Of a DNA stretch of 64,000 bases, positions 16,716-26,476 are shown piece by piece. Made by a program: the position numbers and the translations under genes. Within the stretch, counting starts at the first letter, position 1, and every line of letters begins with the position of its first letter. The stretch is taken from contig JAKSYS010000247.1 in the NCBI GenBank assembly GCA_022925895.1, forward strand, positions 1-64,000, given 5' to 3'. The stretch is from Fragilaria crotonensis (lineage: Eukaryota > Bacillariophyta > Fragilariophyceae > Fragilariales > Fragilariaceae). The notes below the pieces were generated by a model that had not been told where the DNA came from, did no database searches, and saw only the letters and a list, made by a program, of their open reading frames with translations.

Positions 16716-17678
16716 ATGGACAAAGTGATCTTCTTTGACTCTCTTTCATTCTTGACCAAGTTTGCGACCGAATTTTGGCCTCCAAAAGTCACAGCCTTTT
16801 CCGTCAATGATGTCTTGTGTGATCCGGGGTTCAACCTTTCAGTCGAGGTTGACAAGGGCCCCATTTTACTGAAGAGTGACAATAAGGACCCTGCCATGTT
16901 CGCTTGTGCATTGATTGTATTGGAACCTCTTCTTGGGTCTCCATCGTCTGCATCCACCAGTCTATCCCAAGGGACACCCAAATCAACAAGTAAACGCATC
17001 ACCAATCAAGACATGCGGCAAGAAGAGTCCCCTAACAAGCAACAGCTTATCTTGCGATTGGATCAAACTCAGACCTATCGCGTGGGAAGTCGAATTTTGG
17101 ATATAAGCTTACAGAAGGGAAATCGATCACTGCCGGCGTCGATAGTGATCCAGTTTGAGGAATGTTCATTTCGATTCTTTTCAATTGACACCCAGACCGA
17201 CCGCCTACAAGGTGCTTGCCACAAGCTCCAAAAGCTACCCGGCATCTCTTATTCAATAGAAAATGTTGATCCGATGTCACAATCGGATGCCATCGAGTCA
17301 ACGAAACGGAAATTGCGAGATTTGGAGAAAGGTCGACAAGATCTGTTCGATATAATCCTCTACCAGAAACTTCCAACGTCACCCACCAAAATCTGCCGGC
17401 AGTTGGATACAGCTGCCCTCTCAATATCCTACGCATCCACTTACGAGTTGGAGCTTGCTGTCGCATCTCAACGTCAACTTATAGAATCGACTCAGATGGA
17501 TCTCGAGGATCTTTTGACAGCCTACTTTCCCCGTGCCAAACAACGACGATCCGAGAACGACTCCAGACACCAGCCACCAATGGAGGAAAGCATTCAAATA
17601 GCTCACGCGTTGCAGCAAAAGCAATATTCGTACATGGAACAAGCATACGAGCTTGCATTTTTGCCAATTAGGGGTTGA
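16716..17678 (+). CDS. Hypothetical protein, 320 aa
   Basis: Intact single-exon frame starting at ATG 16716. I do not recognise the family. The N-terminal 80 residues look like a beta-rich globular fold (FFDSLSFLTKFATEFWPPKV, then GPILLKSDNKDPAMFACALI), followed by a Ser/Thr-rich linker, a second beta-rich part around EECSFRFFS, and a C-terminal helical part with Arg/Lys/Glu-rich segments (STKRKLRDLEKGRQDL). No signal peptide or membrane segment. A short upstream frame starting at about 16666 overlaps the start. Codon use and composition look like the neighbouring genes. Confidence 0.6.
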   Translation: MDKVIFFDSLSFLTKFATEFWPPKVTAFSVNDVLCDPGFNLSVEVDKGPILLKSDNKDPAMFACALIVLEPLLGSPSSASTSLSQGTPKSTSKRITNQDMRQEESPNKQQLILRLDQTQTYRVGSRILDISLQKGNRSLPASIVIQFEECSFRFFSIDTQTDRLQGACHKLQKLPGISYSIENVDPMSQSDAIESTKRKLRDLEKGRQDLFDIILYQKLPTSPTKICRQLDTAALSISYASTYELELAVASQRQLIESTQMDLEDLLTAYFPRAKQRRSENDSRHQPPMEESIQIAHALQQKQYSYMEQAYELAFLPIRG

Positions 17679-18466
17679 CCATCAATTGTGTCCAGCGGTA
17701 AACTGACACAACAAAAGATGATCGATCCCAGAAGCCATCCGTTGGCTGCTGCACATCTGGTCTAGTGATTTCCAAAGCACCCGCTTAGCATGCTGCGCAT
17801 TGGCTCATGAATGGAAATAACAACTTGAGTAGAAGTTGATTACCAATTTCTGAATAAAGCTCTAAGTTTCCTACGTCGTAGATCTTTCAGTTCCATCAGA
17901 TCATTTCTGGTCAACTGTTTTATTCCGAGTTCACTGGCATTGTTCTTCGTGCTATATATATGCAATGGACGAAAGACCCATGTCTCCTTCACTCCACGTA
18001 AGAGCTTTAGTCTTGTTTGATGGAATCTTGGTTTGTCGGCCTCTTTCGTTGTGCTTTTCAAGATTAATTTGATGCTCTTTTCCCTAGTGTCACGCTGGTT
18101 TCGATTCGGAGTTCCCATCCATCGCGAATCTGACATTCCGATCCTGGCATAACGCGTAACTTTACTGTAGCTGGAAGTACTGGTGTACTGGATGTTCCAG
18201 TAAGATGCCATCCTCAACATCAGTGCATACAGTCATACAGTACCTTGTAGGTGTAGAAAAGCAGCGTCAGAGGTCAGAGCTCACAATGTTCTGCATCCAA
18301 GATCACAACACACAACACACACACGCGCCAACCGCCAACAGCCAACAGCAATACTCAGTGCGTTTGCTGAGAAGTCAGTTGAACGCCATTTCCTCCCGTC
18401 ACATAGATCCCTCACTTTCCATTTCACGAGCAAGCAACGCTTGCACGTTGCCGTCGATCAAGCACC
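17679..18466. other. Spacer without convincing gene
   Basis: A 126-codon frame on the minus strand (17840-18220) is very basic, has no recognisable motif and starts inside a GTAC-rich stretch, so it is not called. The right part precedes the next gene and contains a CA-rich run near 18304-18330. Confidence 0.45.
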
Positions 18467-19624
18467 ATGCCTCCTTCAATCCCAGTTATGCTTCGCCGTT
18501 CAATGACGATTAACACGCTCGTTCCACCTCGCACAGTGTGGGACATTGCGACGAGTGCCGTGGCTGGGGCAGTATCCCTAGTGACGGATCAGGAACACCG
18601 GGATGCGTACGTGTCAATGAAAGAAAAGGGTATCATTCGCGATGACGTGTTTTGGCATGGTGGATCCAATGGCATGTTTTCGATGGCTCTGGTTCTGGCG
18701 TTGTATCAAGAATTAGATAATCCTATCTTGAAAAAGTACGGTTTCAAAGCTGATGAATTCCTTGAAGGAGTCAAGCCTGCCCTGGAACATTTTCACGATG
18801 TGGAAAGTCGACTTGAAAACAAGTTGTTCCAACTCATGAAACCAAAACCAGCTCCAGCACCTGATGACAACGACACTACCGAGACTGAGGAAGACGACGC
18901 CACTGTGCTGCAAGGTAGCAAGGCAGTTGACGCCGAGTCTGAAACATATGGATTGACCGAAAATGAGCGTAATGCAATGAAGGAAATTGTCCGGCTAGAG
19001 GCGTCTATCAGTCAGATGTTGACCAATGCAACAGTCGACAATGCTTCAAGGACTGACGCGTCGTCAACTCTGAACAATGTCATTAATTGGGATTGGAATG
19101 ACAGCTTGGCCCAAGATTTCAGGCTCATGGTTTCCCCAGATTTCTATAAAGCAAATCAGAAGGGGAAGTCATTTGGTGTCATGTTGAGCAAACTGAAGGG
19201 GATGGAGGTGACTTACGTAGAAGACAGCACAAACGTCGCGAACGTGGCGTTGCTGAGTGCGAGAGTCATGGTGGAGGATAGAGAGGAAACGAAAGAAATT
19301 GATTATGAAAATGTTTCCGATGACGAACTCAATGTTCGTGACGCGGAGGATGGCCATCGAGCGACCGTGGCAGCACAGATTGAAGTTTTGTACGATATTG
19401 AACAACAAAAGAAGGTTCGAACATGGTCCGATGATTTATCGGAAGGAGAAATGAAAGAATCTGACTACGGTGAGCTCACAGAACGTTCGCTTAGAGTTGG
19501 AGTTTTGGAAGGCTACCTGAAGGGATCTGGAGAAGACAAAGTACTCCGCTGGAGACTGGCCAATGTGAGAGAGCCGTGGGAGATGTCTCCCGTTGAAACT
19601 GAATTTGAGTATCAACAAAAATAG
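18467..19624 (+). CDS. Hypothetical protein, 385 aa
   Basis: Intact frame with CACCATG start context. The N-terminus (MPPSIPVMLRRSMTINT) is basic and amphipathic, consistent with a mitochondrial presequence. A helical region (residues 20-125) is followed by an acidic Asp/Glu linker and a C-terminal domain of about 190 residues (SPDFYKANQKGKSFGVML to WRLANVREPWEM). The C-terminal domain loosely recalls NTF2-like folds of the Tim44/MBA1 type ending in a WRL motif, but this is a resemblance only. Next to frataxin, with convergent 3' ends 32 bp apart. Function unknown. Confidence 0.6.
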   Translation: MPPSIPVMLRRSMTINTLVPPRTVWDIATSAVAGAVSLVTDQEHRDAYVSMKEKGIIRDDVFWHGGSNGMFSMALVLALYQELDNPILKKYGFKADEFLEGVKPALEHFHDVESRLENKLFQLMKPKPAPAPDDNDTTETEEDDATVLQGSKAVDAESETYGLTENERNAMKEIVRLEASISQMLTNATVDNASRTDASSTLNNVINWDWNDSLAQDFRLMVSPDFYKANQKGKSFGVMLSKLKGMEVTYVEDSTNVANVALLSARVMVEDREETKEIDYENVSDDELNVRDAEDGHRATVAAQIEVLYDIEQQKKVRTWSDDLSEGEMKESDYGELTERSLRVGVLEGYLKGSGEDKVLRWRLANVREPWEMSPVETEFEYQQK

Positions 19625-19656
19625 CAAGGAATTTCGTTATAACTTGAAAATTCGCC

Positions 19657-20205
19657 TTATAGATTGGGTACTCCATTGCAGTGTCGAATCAGATCCCTGA
19701 CAAACATACCCTCGACCATGTGTCCGTCCAGATCGTTGACCCACTGTCCGGTCGAGGCACACAACACATACGTGAATTGTCCGCTAACTGGGCTCTGCAG
19801 CATGATGGAATGCGAGTCTTCATCAACTTCAAAAGCGTAAACGCCATCGGCAACTGTCAATTTTAGGCTGTTGGCTTCGCGATCCACAATAAACATGTAG
19901 TTGTGCTTCTTCATTGGTTCCAATGATTTCTCAATCCTTTCCAAAAAATCTTGCGCCGCCTCCACAAACTGCTGCATATCGGTAACCTTGACCGGTCGAT
20001 TCACAGCCGTGCGGTCGTCTGATTCACCCCTCCCGTCGTCTGTTTGATGAGGTGTACCTGTCTGTCCCAGGATTCGACGCCTTTGCCTAATACTCAGTAG
20101 TCGGACACCAGATGGAGCGTGCGCAGAAGCAAAGTGGACTCCGTGAGAGGCTCGATTCCAAGACAAACCAAGGGCCCTTGAGGCGATGATACGTGTTCTC
20201 ATCAT
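19657..20205 (-). CDS. Frataxin, mitochondrial
   Basis: Frataxin/CyaY family, 182 residues. It supports iron-sulfur cluster assembly on the mitochondrial ISCU-NFS1 complex. The N-terminal ~65 residues are Arg/Ser-rich and lack acidic residues until residue 55, as expected for a mitochondrial presequence. The frataxin fold begins around residue 76 with an acidic helix (FVEAAQDFLERIEKSLEP) and continues with beta strands including YAFEVDEDSHSIMLQSPVSG. The closing helix DGHMVEGMFVRDLIRHC is family-like. Single exon. The upstream region is shared divergently with a probable nuclease gene. Confidence 0.88.
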   Translation of the reverse strand: MMRTRIIASRALGLSWNRASHGVHFASAHAPSGVRLLSIRQRRRILGQTGTPHQTDDGRGESDDRTAVNRPVKVTDMQQFVEAAQDFLERIEKSLEPMKKHNYMFIVDREANSLKLTVADGVYAFEVDEDSHSIMLQSPVSGQFTYVLCASTGQWVNDLDGHMVEGMFVRDLIRHCNGVPNL

Positions 20206-20695
20206 TGTTGTTGTCTGTTGCTTGAGGCTGTAATTTACAAACAGTTAGCTTCGGAGAGGAGAACCAGCAAGGTAGTCGACGTTCTGTGTTATAATCACAA
20301 CTCACAACAGTAGCAATTCGGAGATTTTCTGCGCCACCGATCAGGGGGTGGGACAGGGATGTGGGATCTTCGAATGAAGAATGGCTGCACGTGGGAAGTG
20401 GGAGTACTGGTACCGTATCCCGTATCACTACAAGTACTGCGTACTGCGTACTGCGTACTGCGTACCATCGTGTTTTACTGATACATTTTTTACCAATACC
20501 GTACTGTTCCATATTTGCGATGGACAGAGCGTTGACAGAATTGATTGGACATCGCATTTGACTCCTCTCTCCCAACAGATTAGATCGAATAGTAGTCTAT
20601 CTGTAGGTCTGGTGTCGCGAGAGCCTTGCACATCACCAAGTGTGCGGACATGAAGGATAGGTCATACTGCGACCGAAAATACTACTGAGATCGCA
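20206..20695. other. Divergent spacer, frataxin / nuclease
   Basis: Bidirectional promoter region with no gene seen. It holds a GTACTGC tandem repeat and several other GTAC palindromes. Confidence 0.55.
20434..20461. repeat. Tandem repeat (GTACTGC)x4
   Basis: Four exact 7-bp units followed by GTACC. This is the clearest tandem form of the GTACTG motif scattered through the window's spacers. Confidence 0.9.
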
Positions 20696-21970
20696 ATGTC
20701 ATGCTGTGCCATGATCAGACGTACTGTTCGTTCGATTGCAGCACCTCCCAACATTCATAACGACACCAGGCGGATCTTATCGACCGTCACGATGTATGAG
20801 GAAATGTATGCGAGCTCAGAAGATTATACAATACTTGACGTTGGACAATATTTGTCTGATGTCGAGCAAGTACTCCAGCCACGGCCGATCAGGTTGAACG
20901 AGACACTTCGGAAGTGTATGCTTCGAACATTGACAGGTGTTCAAGATATCGATCAACAAGTGAGAGAGCTAAAGGAGCAACTTCAATGGGAAAAAGCAAT
21001 TGGTTTTGCCCAGACTCATCTGTCGCCCTTGGATGATGCAAGATTGCGAAATGCTGAATTCTTTCAATCCGGCACCGATCCGCGCAACCATTTTCGAAAT
21101 CCCGCCAGGTGGTTCAGTTGCATAGCAACAGGAAGAGAGTTTCAGGGAAATTTTCTAGGGATGCTTTGCAATATCGCCCCGGAGTCGATAGCAGAATACA
21201 CAAGGGCTATCCAGGATATTGACGAGAAGCAATTGCAGGTGATGTGGATTGAAGGTAGTGACATTGGCCACAAACAAGCCGCAATCAGCTGCGTTGAGTT
21301 GGATTTTCCAAAGCAATGGTCTGCTTCGGACGGAGTGGCGCTAGGTAGGCAGTCCGAGTCGCGCCTGCTTGCATTTCTAAATCAACAAATGATATGCGAC
21401 ACCCAGCGAATAATCCTGGAGAACATTCGCGTAAAACCTCGCGCCGCGAAAGGGCATAAGGATTCAGGATTTTTTGTGTGCGAAGCCGTCAGCCTACTAG
21501 GCATGACTTCTGAGTTTGACTGCATGGTTATTGAACGGGATGGAGAATGGATCCGTATCCACGAAGTCTGGGAAGCGAAGGCTACGCTTCAACCTTCGTC
21601 CATATTTGATGCATCAGTCAAGAAATTTTCTGCTCTCACTGCCATTCTCGAGGATGACACAGCCAGATTCATTTTGGATGACGAACAACTGCGCTTGCAC
21701 AAGGAAATCCCTCTCTTTGGACTGTTTGGCAGCTCAATACATTCTCCACTTTCTGCCGCGCGTCGATTAAACTCAATTTGTTGTCAAAGATTGCTGTCAC
21801 AGGACGTGAATGCCGTTCTGGAAGCATTGGAGACGGGGCATGTCATGGTTACCGAGGACGAGCTGCTGAAGGGGATGCAATCCTTTCGTGTAGTTTTGGA
21901 TCGGGTCAAGCCAGTGATCGCTGTGCCACGTCCTCTCAATGACACTGAGGGGATTAGCTTGTCGACGTAA
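20696..21970 (+). CDS. Probable PD-(D/E)XK nuclease-like protein, 424 aa
   Basis: Intact frame. The first 35 residues (MSCCAMIRRTVRSIAAPPN) are Arg/Ala/Ser-rich and suit a mitochondrial presequence. In the middle, around residues 260-300, an Asp in SEFDCMVIERDGEW is followed about 15 residues later by an E-x-K pair in VWEAKATL. This is the spacing and strand context of the D...ExK active site of PD-(D/E)XK nucleases. A Glu-containing helix about 30 residues upstream could supply the fourth residue. The rest is helical and not recognised. The inference is from motif only; enzymatic activity and partner are unknown. Confidence 0.6.
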   Translation: MSCCAMIRRTVRSIAAPPNIHNDTRRILSTVTMYEEMYASSEDYTILDVGQYLSDVEQVLQPRPIRLNETLRKCMLRTLTGVQDIDQQVRELKEQLQWEKAIGFAQTHLSPLDDARLRNAEFFQSGTDPRNHFRNPARWFSCIATGREFQGNFLGMLCNIAPESIAEYTRAIQDIDEKQLQVMWIEGSDIGHKQAAISCVELDFPKQWSASDGVALGRQSESRLLAFLNQQMICDTQRIILENIRVKPRAAKGHKDSGFFVCEAVSLLGMTSEFDCMVIERDGEWIRIHEVWEAKATLQPSSIFDASVKKFSALTAILEDDTARFILDDEQLRLHKEIPLFGLFGSSIHSPLSAARRLNSICCQRLLSQDVNAVLEALETGHVMVTEDELLKGMQSFRVVLDRVKPVIAVPRPLNDTEGISLST

Positions 21971-22736
21971 TTCCAAGGATGCGCGCGATCGTAGAATTTG
22001 ATTATGAAATGTGCTCTCTTTGGTCGAGCTGCGCGTGCTCTAACATAACGTTTCAATCTCTACAAGGTGGTGGATATCCTACTATATTACCTAGCGGTGG
22101 GTCCAGTAGATGAGGTATGCGCTTGGAACCGCATCCAATTACCTTGCATCTTTCATTGGCTTGTCTTAACTCGTAGTGAGTCATGCATGTATCATGATAA
22201 TGAATCACTCTATGATAGAGTTTTCATGATTTATGATTCATTATTCTTTCAAGAACTGTACTCCGCACGTACGATAGATAGTACGGTATACGGTATCATG
22301 ACACGCACCTCGCACAGTCGAGAAATGCATACTGCAAGCGACAGCATGTACACTTGTACTTTTACCTGGTACCCAATTGCCGAGAAGCTTCTGATAGTTC
22401 GTCCGTTCATCCTCTACTGTTGTACTGCGAGTACGTGTACTTCGTAGTTGGCCTACCGGTACAGGTAGTTGGCATATGACATATGACGTATGTTCACTCG
22501 AAAGCTCTTCCGATGTGTACAGTGTACTGTAACAATGTGTACTACAAGTATCATACCTGTCGTCGTATGCGGAAACTGAGAACTGATGAGAAGAGCTGAG
22601 AAGAGAGAACTCTACAGTGTGAGGAATCTCCATCGATTGTGTCCGAAGTCCATGTCAAGTCCTGTCGAACCGTAATCCTTCGTCGTACAAGATTAACAGG
22701 AGGACTACCAGTACCCGTATTCATTATTGGACAGCT
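21971..22736. other. Spacer with inverted repeat
   Basis: No gene. It contains scattered GTAC palindromes around 22370-22540 and one long-armed inverted repeat, listed separately. Confidence 0.5.
22197..22244. repeat. Inverted repeat, 11-bp arms
   Basis: ATAATGAATCA at 22197-22207 is matched by its exact reverse complement at 22234-22244 around a 26-bp loop that is itself rich in TATGATAG/TCATGAT. It could form a hairpin in the 3' region of the nuclease gene or be a fossil element end. Confidence 0.6.
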
Positions 22737-24242
22737 ATGGAGTGGCCAATCAAGAACGATGATGGCAGTTTTAAGACAACTCCCACTGCTATTGAAATTT
22801 GGATGGAATCCATGAAGGGAGTTGTATCCCCTGAGGCGGAGGAGTGGAGATCGCAGATAAAGAAGGTCAAGAATTGGCGGAATGAATACATCGATGTTGT
22901 TGAGAGGCAATGTGCCATTATGCTCAAGAGCCATCCTGATGTCGCCATTCAAATGGCTAAAGATGGATTGGAGGCGCTCAATTCCGCCATGTTGTTTCGA
23001 ATCGATGACAACACCACCGTTTCCGCCAAGGAGGCCTTTGAGAGAAGCGACATCGTTCAGCTCGAAACAGCCACGGTCACAACGTCCAAGCCCGAAGTTG
23101 CATACCAGATTCCTATCTGCTCACCGAAAGGAACTTGGTTGTCGGGAGACAAAGCCACGACTCAGCTCGTTGCGTGGAGCGATTACGGATGCATGGAAGA
23201 GAGTGCGTCTCATCACGCGTCGGCAGTTTGCAAGCTTGAGGATACCTCGACGCTGATAAAGGAGAAGGTTTTTGTCTTACTGGGCATTACTTCAGAGATG
23301 GGTTGCGCGAAGCCTATTCTACAGATTCCTGGTGCTCAAGTTTTGGGAGTCGCCAGAAAGGGGGAGAGACTCGATGCATTCGTTAATTGGTATAAGGAAC
23401 ACGGAGCGGGCATGACTACACTTCAATATCCCAAGGAAGGTGCAGACATGCTACTCCAGGGACCTGAGATTGCCAAGTGGATCGTGGACACAGTACCACG
23501 AGGTAAGGAAGTTATCATGTGTCAACTGGCATACATGGATGGCGAAGCACATGTCCGGATAAGTGTTGCCATGGACTTGATCTGCCAATATGTTATCACG
23601 CACTCTCCGAATAAGGTTTCACTTAGCTACCTAACATCTCCAGCAACCGCGCACTCCATTACGCCTGATGCGGCAGAGGACGCCAAAAGGAGGCTGGATG
23701 AGCGTCCGACTTGGCATTCTCTTACTTACATGATGAGTATGGGATCCTGGTTGAAGTCTAATAATTCGTGGGAAAAGGATGGTCTGTTGAATGGGCTCTC
23801 GCACCTTCAAGGTCCGAACTATGCTCTGGCGAAAACTAGTCAACAATGGCGATGCATGGTTGAATATTGGAATGCCAACAGAACTGTCTCTTGCCCACAC
23901 GCGCCGCCAACCAGAACAGAAAGCATGGTTCGATACGCGACCATTTCAGCTGCCTTGGAGGGAATGCAAGTGTTTGAGCCTCAGGTTAGCTTCTCCGTTG
24001 AGTCCGCATCAAGTCTTTTGACTGCAGTTATGTTGTACCATATCTGCTACGACGACTCCGCGGCGAATCCCAAGAACATGTCACTGATCGAACACCCCAT
24101 GCACATTTTCTGGGATGGCTCAGTTCACGGAGGATCCTGGCGTTGCCCATACGATAGTGGCAGCACCGGAACGCTTTCTTTTATCTTTGGAAAAACAATG
24201 GGAGGCCCATACGTCCCGGAGAACTCGGTGGCGGATGAGTAG
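22737..24242 (+). CDS. Hypothetical protein with Rossmann-like segment, 501 aa
   Basis: Intact single-exon frame. A helical N-terminus (residues 1-90) is followed by a segment resembling a nucleotide-binding Rossmann fold: a hydrophobic strand and turn (VFVLLGITSEMGCAKPIL), then a second strand ending VLGVAR, around residues 180-215. Asp/Glu-rich loops and Trp residues follow (KWIVDTVPRGKEVIMCQLAY). The start of the Rossmann-like turn lacks the full GxGxxG. No targeting peptide or membrane helix. I do not recognise a named family; reductase-like NAD(P) binding is a guess. Ends ENSVADE*. Confidence 0.6.
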   Translation: MEWPIKNDDGSFKTTPTAIEIWMESMKGVVSPEAEEWRSQIKKVKNWRNEYIDVVERQCAIMLKSHPDVAIQMAKDGLEALNSAMLFRIDDNTTVSAKEAFERSDIVQLETATVTTSKPEVAYQIPICSPKGTWLSGDKATTQLVAWSDYGCMEESASHHASAVCKLEDTSTLIKEKVFVLLGITSEMGCAKPILQIPGAQVLGVARKGERLDAFVNWYKEHGAGMTTLQYPKEGADMLLQGPEIAKWIVDTVPRGKEVIMCQLAYMDGEAHVRISVAMDLICQYVITHSPNKVSLSYLTSPATAHSITPDAAEDAKRRLDERPTWHSLTYMMSMGSWLKSNNSWEKDGLLNGLSHLQGPNYALAKTSQQWRCMVEYWNANRTVSCPHAPPTRTESMVRYATISAALEGMQVFEPQVSFSVESASSLLTAVMLYHICYDDSAANPKNMSLIEHPMHIFWDGSVHGGSWRCPYDSGSTGTLSFIFGKTMGGPYVPENSVADE

Positions 24243-24600
24243 CCTTAGAATAAGCATGTACGATCATACTTTAAAGCATTTCATGTCGCAAGTTTTTGAT
24301 TTATCCAGGGTCTGGAAGGTCTTGCTTCAGACTACCAATTCTAAAAAATCGCATGGATGTGGCATACGGCGTACCACAACCGCCTAGATGTTGTTTTACT
24401 TGAGGCATCGATGCGGCATATGGCATATGTATACGACGACATGGAAAACCTCGAGGGTCGAGGGTCGAGGGGCAGGTATAAACAGTAGGCCAATACTGGT
24501 ACATGGTACTACCGGTAGTACATGTATGTCATCGCAGTTGCGAAAAAAGTAAAAAAGCATTTTCTAAATGGTTGTGAAGTCGGCAAAAGAGAATGCTAAT
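24243..24600. other. Short spacer upstream of tRNA
   Basis: No gene. Contains a (GGGTCGA)-type short repeat near 24451-24472, GTAC palindromes near 24500-24527, and on the minus strand the TTTT tract after the tRNA. Confidence 0.5.
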
Positions 24601-24670
24601 GCACCAACAGGGAATCGAACCCCGGGCAAACGCTTGGAAGGCGTTTATGTTACCACTACACCATTGGTGC
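24601..24670 (-). tRNA. tRNA-Gly (anticodon UCC)
   Basis: Seventy nucleotides on the minus strand fold into a full cloverleaf: acceptor stem GCACCAA/TTGGTGC, D-stem GTGT/ACAT, anticodon stem AACGC/GCGTT with loop CTTCCAA (anticodon TCC), and T-arm CGGGG-TTCGATT-CCCTG. No intron and no encoded CCA, as expected for a nuclear eukaryotic tRNA. The A-box-like TGGTGTAGTGG and B-box GGTTCGATTCC are intact, and a TTTT RNA polymerase III terminator follows about 12 nt downstream. Confidence 0.95.
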
Positions 24671-25192
24671 TCTTCCAGAGCCGGTTGTGGACTGTGTAAC
24701 CAACAACATTATTAAATACTGCAAAAATTTAATCTATCTACTATGCAAACAGGTCCAGGAACAGAATCACGACGCATTATTATCGATGGTCAATGGGCAA
24801 CCAACACCATTTATCATCTTAATTACTGCAAAACCACATCTCGAGCTATAGTGCAGGAACAGAACTGCGCATGACGCATTGTTATCGATTGGTTGTATGT
24901 GCTATCATTTATCAACAGAGGACACACAGTCGTCTTCTCAGTAAGCTTATCGAGCAGGTTCTCCACTACAGTACTCCGAGTACCTGGTACGGCTCGCTAC
25001 CACGTACAATGGCCTGGTTACATACGCCTCGCACATTCTTCGATCATGACATGTGCAGTCAACCTTCCGCCTGCATCATCCTCGCAGAATCCTAACTCCG
25101 AAATATATTACACCAAAGACAGGTCAAGATAGATAATTGAAGGAAGGCACCATTATTCTAGTGATTGACTTAAACATGGTGACCCGAATCCA
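24671..25192. other. Spacer without gene
   Basis: Short open frames only. AT-rich near 24700-24850, then a few GTAC sites around 24960-25010. Nothing else seen. Confidence 0.5.
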
Positions 25193-26218
25193 TCAGAATG
25201 ATTTAATCCACTTGACTGGACTGCCACGCTCTTCGCCGTTGTCGTTCGATTTCTTCGGCAAGGACTCCTTTCTTTGCTTCAGTTTTCCCTTACGTCTCTG
25301 TGCATCCAAATCCTTGACAGGCACTTCCAAGGCCATCCCAGGAGGGATGGTGTTGAGGTCGTAATCTCCGTACGAAATGCGAATAAGCCTCGTGACATTA
25401 AGTCCAAGATGATTCAAGATCTTACGAATCTGACGATTCTTTCCTTCAACACATGTCAAGCGTATCCAATTGTTAGTGGAAGACGCACCGCGATTTGCCT
25501 CAAGTTCTACTACCATCCCCTTGTACCGTGTACCTTCGATCGTCATTCCAGCCCGGATTGCTTTCAGCTTGTAGGGCGTCAGCTCGCCATGGACTCGTAC
25601 TCGATAAACTCTATGAAGTTGATTTGAGGGAATCTCCATCTCTCGTTTATAGCTTCCATCGTTGGTTACCAGAATTAGACCCTCGGTTGACATGTCAAGT
25701 CGGCCAATAGCGTTGAGATGATCCAACTTATTTCCAACACCACCACGTCGAAGTCGATCTAACAGAGACGGTCTTCCCTGCGGATCCTGTTCGGATACAA
25801 TTTCGCCCGGGAGCTTGTGAACTAGCCATACCCGCGTTTTCTTCGTTTCCGTCGCAGTTTCGCTAAAACTTAAAAGCTTTCCAGACAATTTAATTGCCGA
25901 TTTTGAATCCTTGAGTGATAACAGAAAATGTGGACTCGTGATCTGCTCCCCAGCCACAGTCACTTCGCCTGAACGGATCATTCGTTCCGTTTCTCTTCGA
26001 CTGATGGCCATGTTGGTAGAATGCTGGGAAATAAGCTTGGACAGCCGAATCAAGCCTCCACCAGGCGGGTTCGTCGAAAAGGAGGCAAATTGTAACAGCG
26101 AGAAAGGTCTTCGTCCTTGACGTATCAAATGATTTGACAATCTTGTGGGTATTGCATGATTGGAAAACACATGGGGCCGCATGGAGGACGCCGCAAGTTC
26201 TGCAGCTATTGACAACAT
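25193..26218 (-). CDS. RsuA/RluB-family RNA pseudouridine synthase
   Basis: Converts a specific uridine of rRNA to pseudouridine. 341 residues, intact. A basic Ser/Arg-rich N-terminus (residues 1-55) suggests mitochondrial or plastid import. An S4 RNA-binding domain follows at about 57-115 (IRLSKLISQHSTNMAISRRE), then the catalytic domain with GRLDMSTEGLILVTNDG, whose Asp is the catalytic nucleophile. Family motifs KLPGEIVS, YRVRVHGELT and EGKNRQIRKIL are all present. A Lys/Arg-rich tail ends the protein. With bacterial-type substrate preference, organellar large- or small-subunit rRNA is the likely target. hAT transposon 1 inserted about 250 bp upstream of its start. Confidence 0.9.
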   Translation of the reverse strand: MLSIAAELAASSMRPHVFSNHAIPTRLSNHLIRQGRRPFSLLQFASFSTNPPGGGLIRLSKLISQHSTNMAISRRETERMIRSGEVTVAGEQITSPHFLLSLKDSKSAIKLSGKLLSFSETATETKKTRVWLVHKLPGEIVSEQDPQGRPSLLDRLRRGGVGNKLDHLNAIGRLDMSTEGLILVTNDGSYKREMEIPSNQLHRVYRVRVHGELTPYKLKAIRAGMTIEGTRYKGMVVELEANRGASSTNNWIRLTCVEGKNRQIRKILNHLGLNVTRLIRISYGDYDLNTIPPGMALEVPVKDLDAQRRKGKLKQRKESLPKKSNDNGEERGSPVKWIKSF

Positions 26219-26468
26219 GTTTGCTGAAGCACTGCGAAATTGCCGCAGTCTGGTAGGGTGTGACTTATGGGTTGAGCTGTAGAGGTGTTGAGCAATTGAG
26301 GAAGCTTCAATTTGACTGCGGACAGCGACGACAGACGGTCAAGTTAGGAAGGCCACAATACATTTCACAGGTCGTTGACGACTCGTCACTGGTAGCGATT
26401 GGCGACTGGTTATGTATCGGTGGGAGTGCCACTGAAACTGCGGTCGCTACCAACCTCCCAACTCCCAA

Positions 26469-26476
26469 CTCCCAAC
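26469..26476. repeat. Target-site duplication, left (CTCCCAAC)
   Basis: Eight bases directly before the left TIR, identical to 26469's partner at 29199-29206. The target itself is a short CTCCCAA tandem stretch. Confidence 0.9.

Noticed and set aside
16666-16737. Short upstream open frame overlapping the start of the 320-aa gene
   Set aside because: A 23-codon frame with no independent support; it could be a regulatory uORF but nothing shows it.
17840-18220. 126-codon minus-strand frame
   Set aside because: Highly basic, no family likeness, and its start lies in GTAC-repeat sequence; probably chance.
20434-20461. CRISPR-like array
   Set aside because: Contiguous 7-bp units without spacers; a simple tandem repeat in a eukaryotic promoter.
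24243-24600. Small protein genes around the tRNA
   Set aside because: Frames are short and cross the tRNA and repeat sequence; no support.
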